NCBI GenBank assembly: GCA_036558305.1
Contig: DATBFX010000031.1
Location: 17,880 to 81,879, forward strand
Reading direction: 5' to 3'
DNA from: DATBFX01 sp036558305
GTDB lineage: Bacteria; Chloroflexota; Chloroflexia; Thermomicrobiales; UBA6265
Length of the DNA stretch: 64,000 nt
The first letter of the stretch is position 1. Every line of letters starts with the position of its first letter. The notes beneath the pieces are model-generated. The model was not told where the DNA came from and did no database searches. It saw nothing but the letters and a program-made list of their open reading frames with translations. Below, piece by piece: positions 59,578-64,000 of the stretch. The translations under genes were made by a program, and so were the position numbers.

Positions 59578-60483
59578 TCAACCCCGTAGTCCGGTAAACG
59601 TGATCCCCTCGATGAAGACCCGCTGGGCGACGATGAAGAGGAGCGCGATCGGCGCGAGGATCACGACGGAGGCAGCCATGAACCCCGGCCAGTTGACGGT
59701 GTGTAACCCAAAGAAGTTGAACAGGCCGATTTGCAGCGTGAACTTGTTGGGATCGGACAGGTAAATCAGCGGATTGAAAAAGTCGGTCCAGGCGTTGATG
59801 AAGGAGAACAGGGCGACGACCGCCAGCGCCGGCCGCGACAGCGGCAGGATGATCTGGAGGAAAACCCGGAGATGCGACGCGCCGTCGACCCTTGCCGCGT
59901 CGACGAGCTCCTGGGGCTGGCGGAGGAAGAACTGTCTGAGGAGAAAGATCGAGAAGGGATCCCCGAAAAAGGCGGGGACGATCAGCGGCTTGTAGGTGTT
60001 CACCCAGCCCATCCTGTTGAAGAGGATGTAGAGCGGCACCAGGGTCACCCAGTTCGGGATCATCAATGTCCCCAGGATCAAATAAAAGACCGCGTCACGT
60101 CCCCGCCAGCGAAGGCGTGAAAACGCGTAGGCGACGAAGGCCGAACTGATCGTGGTCCCAATCGCAACGGGGATCGCGATGGTCGCCGTATTGCGGAGGT
60201 ATCGCCAGAACGGGAACGCGTCCAGCGCGTCGGAGTAGTTGTGCCAGACGAGCGTGCGCGGCCACCAGACAAGCGGATCGTGGAAGACCTCGTCCAAACT
60301 CTTGAGGGAAGTTATGACCATCCAGTAGACCGGGAGCAGGAAGAGAACGGCGAGGAGGACCACCGCGGCGAACGCGGACAAACGAACGGCGATGCCGTCA
60401 CGGCGCCCACGTCCACGCGCACCGGCCACTTCCTCCGCTGCCCTCGACTGCGAACTCGCCGCGCTCCCAATCAACTGCGCCAT
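59578..60483 (-). CDS. CUT1 carbohydrate ABC transporter permease (MalG type)
   Basis: A 301-residue membrane protein with six hydrophobic helices. The EAA loop is DAARVDGASHLRVFLQIILP, and LLPVYWMVITSLK is the family's N-terminal signature. It pairs with the upstream permease to form the channel of a sugar importer; no ATPase gene lies in the operon, so a shared (MsmK-type) ATPase elsewhere is likely. The start ATG 60483 has GGAG upstream. It lies 107 bases downstream of the MalF-type gene. Confidence 0.92.
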   Translation of the reverse strand: MAQLIGSAASSQSRAAEEVAGARGRGRRDGIAVRLSAFAAVVLLAVLFLLPVYWMVITSLKSLDEVFHDPLVWWPRTLVWHNYSDALDAFPFWRYLRNTATIAIPVAIGTTISSAFVAYAFSRLRWRGRDAVFYLILGTLMIPNWVTLVPLYILFNRMGWVNTYKPLIVPAFFGDPFSIFLLRQFFLRQPQELVDAARVDGASHLRVFLQIILPLSRPALAVVALFSFINAWTDFFNPLIYLSDPNKFTLQIGLFNFFGLHTVNWPGFMAASVVILAPIALLFIVAQRVFIEGITFTGLRG

Positions 60484-60590
60484 CTAGTTCTCCGCAGAAT
60501 CGGGCGGTCCGTCGACGTCAACTGCATGAGGGCGACGAGACTCGTCCTTTTGCGACGCGACGGTTGCGTTGCGTCGCCCGACGCCCGCCG

Positions 60591-61541
60591 CTACTCATAG
60601 TGGACAAAGCGTTGTGAAACACGCAGTGCCAACAGCGACAACGTGAAAATGATGACCGAGAGCACCCAGGCCATCGCCGACGCGTACCCCATCTTGAACT
60701 GGTTGAAGGCGACATCGTACAGACGGACCGAATACATCAGCGCGGCATTCAGTGGACCGCCCAAGGACTGTGCACCCTGCTTGTTGGCGAAGATGATGAA
60801 GGGCAGGGCGAAGACCTGAAGCGCGCCGATCAGTCCGATCACCAGGTTGAAGACGATCACCGGCGACAGCATCGGGATGGTCACGTTTCGGACGAGACTC
60901 CAGGGTCCCGCGCCGTCGAGTTGGGCAGCTTCGTAAAGTACCCGCGGCACGTCCTGAAGTCCGGCGAGAAAGATGACGATGATGGGTCCAATGTTCCAGA
61001 CACTGAGGAGGATGAGGGCCGGCATTGCCCAGTCGGGACTCGTCAACCACGGCTGCGCCGGGAGACCCAGGTTGTTCAAGAGGACGTTGACGAGACCTCC
61101 CTGGGTGTTGAGGACCATGATCCAGAGGATACCGACCGCCACACTCGGGATCACGGCTGGGAAGTAGAAGGCGGCGCGGAAGAGTCCCCGTCCCGGGATG
61201 TTACGGTTCAGGAGCATGGCGATCACGAATGCCACGACGAGATCGAGCGGCACGCTGATCAGTGTGAAGACAGCGGTGTTTCGGAGTGCCTTGCGAAAGA
61301 GCTCATCATGGCCAAAGAGATTTCGATAGTTGTCGAGACCAACGTAGACGGGCTCTCGCAAGAGGTTGTACGACGTGAAGCTGTAGTAGAGGGACGCGCC
61401 GATCGGATAGATCTGGAACCAGCAGAACCCGATGATCCAGGGTGCGGCGAACATCAATGCGGCCAGCCCATCGCCCCGACGGACCCGGCGCCACCAACGC
61501 GATAGAGGATTCACTCTCCGATCGACCGCGACGCTCGCCAT
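60591..61541 (-). CDS. CUT1 carbohydrate ABC transporter permease (MalF type)
   Basis: A 316-residue membrane protein with six helices. FAAPWIIGFCWFQIYPIGASL is at the start, GLDNYRNLFG follows, and the EAA loop is EAAQLDGAGPWSLVRNVTIPML. These are MalF-type features. The start is placed at ATG 61539-61541 with AGGA upstream; a Met two codons earlier (61545-61547) is the alternative. A stable hairpin separates it from the substrate-binding protein gene, which should lower its expression relative to that gene. Confidence 0.91.
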   Translation of the reverse strand: MASVAVDRRVNPLSRWWRRVRRGDGLAALMFAAPWIIGFCWFQIYPIGASLYYSFTSYNLLREPVYVGLDNYRNLFGHDELFRKALRNTAVFTLISVPLDLVVAFVIAMLLNRNIPGRGLFRAAFYFPAVIPSVAVGILWIMVLNTQGGLVNVLLNNLGLPAQPWLTSPDWAMPALILLSVWNIGPIIVIFLAGLQDVPRVLYEAAQLDGAGPWSLVRNVTIPMLSPVIVFNLVIGLIGALQVFALPFIIFANKQGAQSLGGPLNAALMYSVRLYDVAFNQFKMGYASAMAWVLSVIIFTLSLLALRVSQRFVHYE

Positions 61542-61595
61542 AGACATCCTGTGTTTGACGACAACCCGCGCTCTGACGTTTGACCGTTGCAGCGG

Positions 61596-61628
61596 GCGAG
61601 GCGGCATGAACCGGTCAAGCCGCCTCGC
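61596..61628. promoter_or_regulatory. Intercistronic hairpin between substrate-binding protein and permease genes
   Basis: A perfect 10-bp stem (GCGAGGCGGC / GCCGCCTCGC) with a 13-base loop, 21 bases after the stop of the substrate-binding protein gene. No U-run follows, so it is more likely an mRNA-stabilising or partially terminating element than a strong terminator. Confidence 0.65.
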
Positions 61629-61648
61629 ACGTGGGAGAGATGACTACA

Positions 61649-63010
61649 CTACTCCCCTTGCCAGTCGGGGTTCGAGCTCTTGAACTCGTCGACCGCCTGC
61701 ATGACGGTTTGTTCGCACTCCGCCAGGGCATCGGCCGGCGATTTCTTCTTGTACGTCACGTTGTCGACCGCCAACGCCATCGCCTGGCTGAAGACGCGGG
61801 CTTGCGGGGAAAGCGGTGGCGCTAGGAGCTTGCCAGAATCGACCGTCTCGAGGAACGTCTTAAACCAGGGTTGCGCGGCATTCAAGCCGGGATCGGTCGC
61901 GGCGGCCTTGGTCGGCAACATCTGGCCGATCGGCGTCGCCCAGGCCACGAGCGCCTGCTGGGAAACCATGTATTTCGAGAAGTACGCCGCCTCCTTGACG
62001 TGCGCCGATTTGACCGGGATGACGAAGACGTTGGCCGCATCCACCATCGTGGTCGGGCCCTGGGTCACGCCGGGGATGGTCGGCGGATGGGTGATCTGAA
62101 TCGCTTTGACCAGCTCGCCTTGCCCGATCGCCGGCAGCTCAAGGGGTACGAACTCGCCCTCCATGGCGAACGCGGTCTTGCCGTAGAGGAAGACGTCGCC
62201 GTAGGTACTCGGGACCGAGGAGATGAGGGCGTCGGCCTTTTCTCGACCGCCGATGAGATCGACGTATTTCAGGTACCAATCGAGAAACGCCGTGTTTCCG
62301 TCCGCGGTGATCGTCCACTTGCGCGCGTCGTTGTCATAGAACCGCGCGTTCATGATCGTACCCCACGAACCGTAGCCACCGGGGCTGAAACCGCCCTGAG
62401 CCCAGGGAACCAGCCCGGCCTGCACGAGGTTGTCACCGTCCATCTTGATGTACTGGGCCGCGGCGGCATCGAGCTCGTCGATGGTGGTGGGCGCGGCGCC
62501 GGAGTGGATGTTGGTGTTCCAGAAGAATTCGACCATGTCGAATTCCTGGAGCAGCCCCCAGATGTGCCCCTGGGAATTGACCATCTCCCAGGCGACCGGG
62601 TAGAAGTCGTCTTGGCTCAGACCCAATTCCTGGAACTGCTCGTCCATCGGCAGCACGAACCCGTTGGCGACCCACGGGATAAACGGGTCGTAGCTGTACG
62701 TGCTGACGACGTCGGGCGAGCCGGACGTGGTCATCGCCGTCGTGTACTTCGTGTAGTCGCCTTTGGGTGCCGGCACCGGCACGTTCTTGACGGTAAAGCC
62801 GGCCGTAGCCGATTCGTTCGCGTTGAAATCGTCGACCAGCTTCTGGATGATCGGTCCGCCGACCGGATCGTTGCCGGGGTTCCAGAACTGGATCTCGGTC
62901 GCCGCCGACGATTTGCGGAAATAGAAAGGTTGCGCGGCGGCGAGTCCAGCCGCACCGGCAGCCGCGCCTTTGACGAGTGTGCGCCTGTTGATTCGTTGTT
63001 CGAACGCCAT
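61649..63010 (-). CDS. Sugar ABC transporter substrate-binding protein, Tat-exported
   Basis: A 453-residue product. The N terminus has a twin-arginine signal (NRRTLVKG, then an Ala/Gly-rich core ending SSAAT). The mature part is a type 1 extracellular solute-binding protein (IQFWNPGND, VVSTYSYDPFIPW, FAMEGEFVPLELPAIG). It captures a sugar for the two downstream permeases. The start ATG 63010 has AAAGGACG upstream. The promoter, TTGACA-17-TAGAGT, and a palindromic operator lie upstream, next to the divergent DeoR gene. Confidence 0.92.
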   Translation of the reverse strand: MAFEQRINRRTLVKGAAAGAAGLAAAQPFYFRKSSAATEIQFWNPGNDPVGGPIIQKLVDDFNANESATAGFTVKNVPVPAPKGDYTKYTTAMTTSGSPDVVSTYSYDPFIPWVANGFVLPMDEQFQELGLSQDDFYPVAWEMVNSQGHIWGLLQEFDMVEFFWNTNIHSGAAPTTIDELDAAAAQYIKMDGDNLVQAGLVPWAQGGFSPGGYGSWGTIMNARFYDNDARKWTITADGNTAFLDWYLKYVDLIGGREKADALISSVPSTYGDVFLYGKTAFAMEGEFVPLELPAIGQGELVKAIQITHPPTIPGVTQGPTTMVDAANVFVIPVKSAHVKEAAYFSKYMVSQQALVAWATPIGQMLPTKAAATDPGLNAAQPWFKTFLETVDSGKLLAPPLSPQARVFSQAMALAVDNVTYKKKSPADALAECEQTVMQAVDEFKSSNPDWQGE

Positions 63011-63112
63011 CGCCTACGTCCTTTCTCGTCGTGCGACCAACGCCGAAACCCCAAGGCCGACAACCGCAACGACACGCCGCGATCGGCGATTCGATCGTCG
63101 GTTGACATTTCC

Positions 63113-63127
63113 GTGTGATTTTCACAC
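63113..63127. promoter_or_regulatory. Perfect palindromic operator, DeoR or sugar-regulator candidate
   Basis: GTGTGATTTTCACAC, with 6-bp arms GTGTGA/TCACAC and a 3-base centre. It abuts and overlaps by two bases the -10 of the minus-strand transporter promoter. On the plus strand a TTGACA at 63102-63107 starts a candidate deoR promoter that also spans it. Confidence 0.7.
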
Positions 63128-63154
63128 TCTATCAACGGCTCTTACCCGTGTCAA
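63126..63154 (-). promoter_or_regulatory. Promoter of the sugar ABC transporter operon
   Basis: On the minus strand TTGACA (63149-63154), 17 nt, TAGAGT (63126-63131). Leader about 110 nt to the ATG at 63010. Confidence 0.85.
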
Positions 63155-63251
63155 GGGGAGTCGCAATCTCGTGTACCATCGCTCGTCCTCAGCCGTGCGA
63201 GCGTCGTTTGCAATGCCGAGCCTCTGGCCCATTGCGGAGTGACAGAACGCC

Positions 63252-64000
63252 GTGCTACCCCAACCATTGGACGACTTTCGCCCGAATTCGGTCCGAGCGG
63301 TCCGCCAGGATCGCATCGCCGAGCGCGTGCTCCGTTCCGACTTCGTCTCCGCCAAAGAACTCTCCGACGAATTCGCGGTCAGTCTGATGACCATCCATCG
63401 CGATCTCGACCAGCTCGAAGGGCGAGGCATGCTGCGAAAGGTGCGCGGCGGGGCCACACCGATGCCTTCATCCCTCTTCGAAAGCACGGTCCGCTACCGG
63501 CTCTCCTCTGCCAGTGCCGAGAAGGCAGCGTTGGCTCGCCACGCACTTAAGCTGATCGAACCGGGCCAGGCAGTCATGCTCGACAATTCCACGACCACAC
63601 TCGCCCTTGCTCGTTTGCTTCCCGCGGTCGCGCCCCTGACAGTCATCACGAACTTTCATGCCGTGCTTCGCGAACTCGGGACCGCATCGCAAATCAGATT
63701 GATCATCCTCGGCGGGCAATACGCCCCTCAGCACGACGCTTTCACCGGTCTCGTCTGCGAAGCCGCGATCCAGGCGCTTCGTGCCGACGTGGTCTTCATG
63801 TCGACGACGGCCATCGTCAACGGCATCGCCTATCAACCCGAGCAGGACGAGTCCATCGTCAAACGCGCCATGCTCGCTGCCGCCGCTCGCCGGATCCTTT
63901 TGGTCGACCACCACAAGTTTGGTCGTGTTGCCCTCCATCGGCTCGCTCCGCTCCGCGACTTCGATCTCGTCGTCGTCGATGCCGGCATCGACGAGGCTGG
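63252..64000 (+). CDS. DeoR family transcriptional regulator (runs off the right edge)
   Basis: About 249 residues are visible, without a stop. The N-terminal DeoR helix-turn-helix is SAKELSDEFAVSLMTIHRDL followed by LEGRGMLRKVRGGA. The C-terminal sugar-phosphate sensor domain has MLDNSTTTLALARLL, VITNFHAVLRELG, LGGQYAP, FMSTTAI and LLVDHHKFGR. These regulators repress sugar genes until a sugar phosphate binds. The start is GTG 63252, with GGAG about ten bases upstream. It is divergent from the sugar importer, and a palindrome lies between them. Confidence 0.9.
   Translation, partial: MLPQPLDDFRPNSVRAVRQDRIAERVLRSDFVSAKELSDEFAVSLMTIHRDLDQLEGRGMLRKVRGGATPMPSSLFESTVRYRLSSASAEKAALARHALKLIEPGQAVMLDNSTTTLALARLLPAVAPLTVITNFHAVLRELGTASQIRLIILGGQYAPQHDAFTGLVCEAAIQALRADVVFMSTTAIVNGIAYQPEQDESIVKRAMLAAAARRILLVDHHKFGRVALHRLAPLRDFDLVVVDAGIDEA

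Noticed and set aside
1..64000. tRNA, rRNA, CRISPR arrays, transposase genes, prophage
   Set aside because: None could be supported on reading both strands; repeats seen are short palindromes without transposase genes.

Overview
The window is 64 kb of GC-rich (about two thirds G+C), densely coded bacterial chromosome. Gene content suggests a member of the Chloroflexota, most probably near Thermomicrobia/Sphaerobacter. The reasons are the large Alu-domain type SRP RNA, the cyanophycin locus, an F420/flavin-type luciferase-like oxidoreductase beside an FDOR-type flavoprotein, Pro/Thr-linker secreted proteins, and many GTG/TTG starts. That placement is inference; no rRNA or tRNA is present to confirm it. 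About 57 protein genes, one structural RNA, an interspersed palindromic repeat family and a set of readable promoters can be supported.

Layout. 1-5.9 kb (minus strand): M20 peptidase, DinG-type exonuclease-helicase, class II fructose bisphosphatase (glpX), then the start of a probable rho with a long leader. 6-9.8 kb: an orphan gene, succinate dehydrogenase sdhA-sdhB and a small membrane protein. 9.8-10.1 kb: SRP RNA (minus). 10.2-16.4 kb: small ferredoxin and hypothetical genes, a dUTPase-like enzyme, an MFS exporter, moaA, a D-2-hydroxyacid dehydrogenase and a DUF4258 protein. 16.5-26.1 kb (minus): galactokinase-like, PIG-L deacetylase, hisS, moaB, M20 peptidase, a secreted protein, yraN-rnhB-rplS, and a fused homocysteine methyltransferase/methylenetetrahydrofolate reductase. 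26.2-32.6 kb: an LLM flavoenzyme, cyanophycinase cphB, cyanophycin synthetase cphA and, convergent, a second CphA-like Mur ligase that lacks the ATP-grasp domain. 32.7-38.6 kb: CPBP protease, parB, two small hypotheticals, prfB with a programmed +1 frameshift, and a secreted gluzincin. 38.7-44.3 kb: FixX-like and thioredoxin-like ferredoxins, PAP2 phosphatase, MFS and gcvPB. 44.5-54.5 kb: a subtilase with three discoidin-like domains, an RDD protein, recA with an SOS-like operator, three surface or secreted proteins, an FDOR flavoprotein and a RES/DUF2384 toxin-antitoxin pair. 54.6-64 kb: an S9 peptidase, a DUF5060/DUF4038 glycoside-hydrolase-like protein, a CUT1 sugar ABC transporter (substrate-binding protein plus two permeases, with a GNAT gene) and a divergent DeoR regulator.

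How the parts work together. The best-supported functional units are the cyanophycin make/break locus (cphB-cphA plus the odd Mur ligase), the carbohydrate unit at the right end (DeoR, ABC importer and a palindromic operator between them), the informational operon rplS-rnhB-yraN, and the SOS-type recA. Promoters here often combine a TTGAC-type -35 with 17-nt spacing, or an extended -10 of the form TGC-TAnnnT. A palindromic repeat of about 32 bp (arms CGTAGGGGCGG / CCGCCCCTACG) recurs five times, mostly between converging genes.
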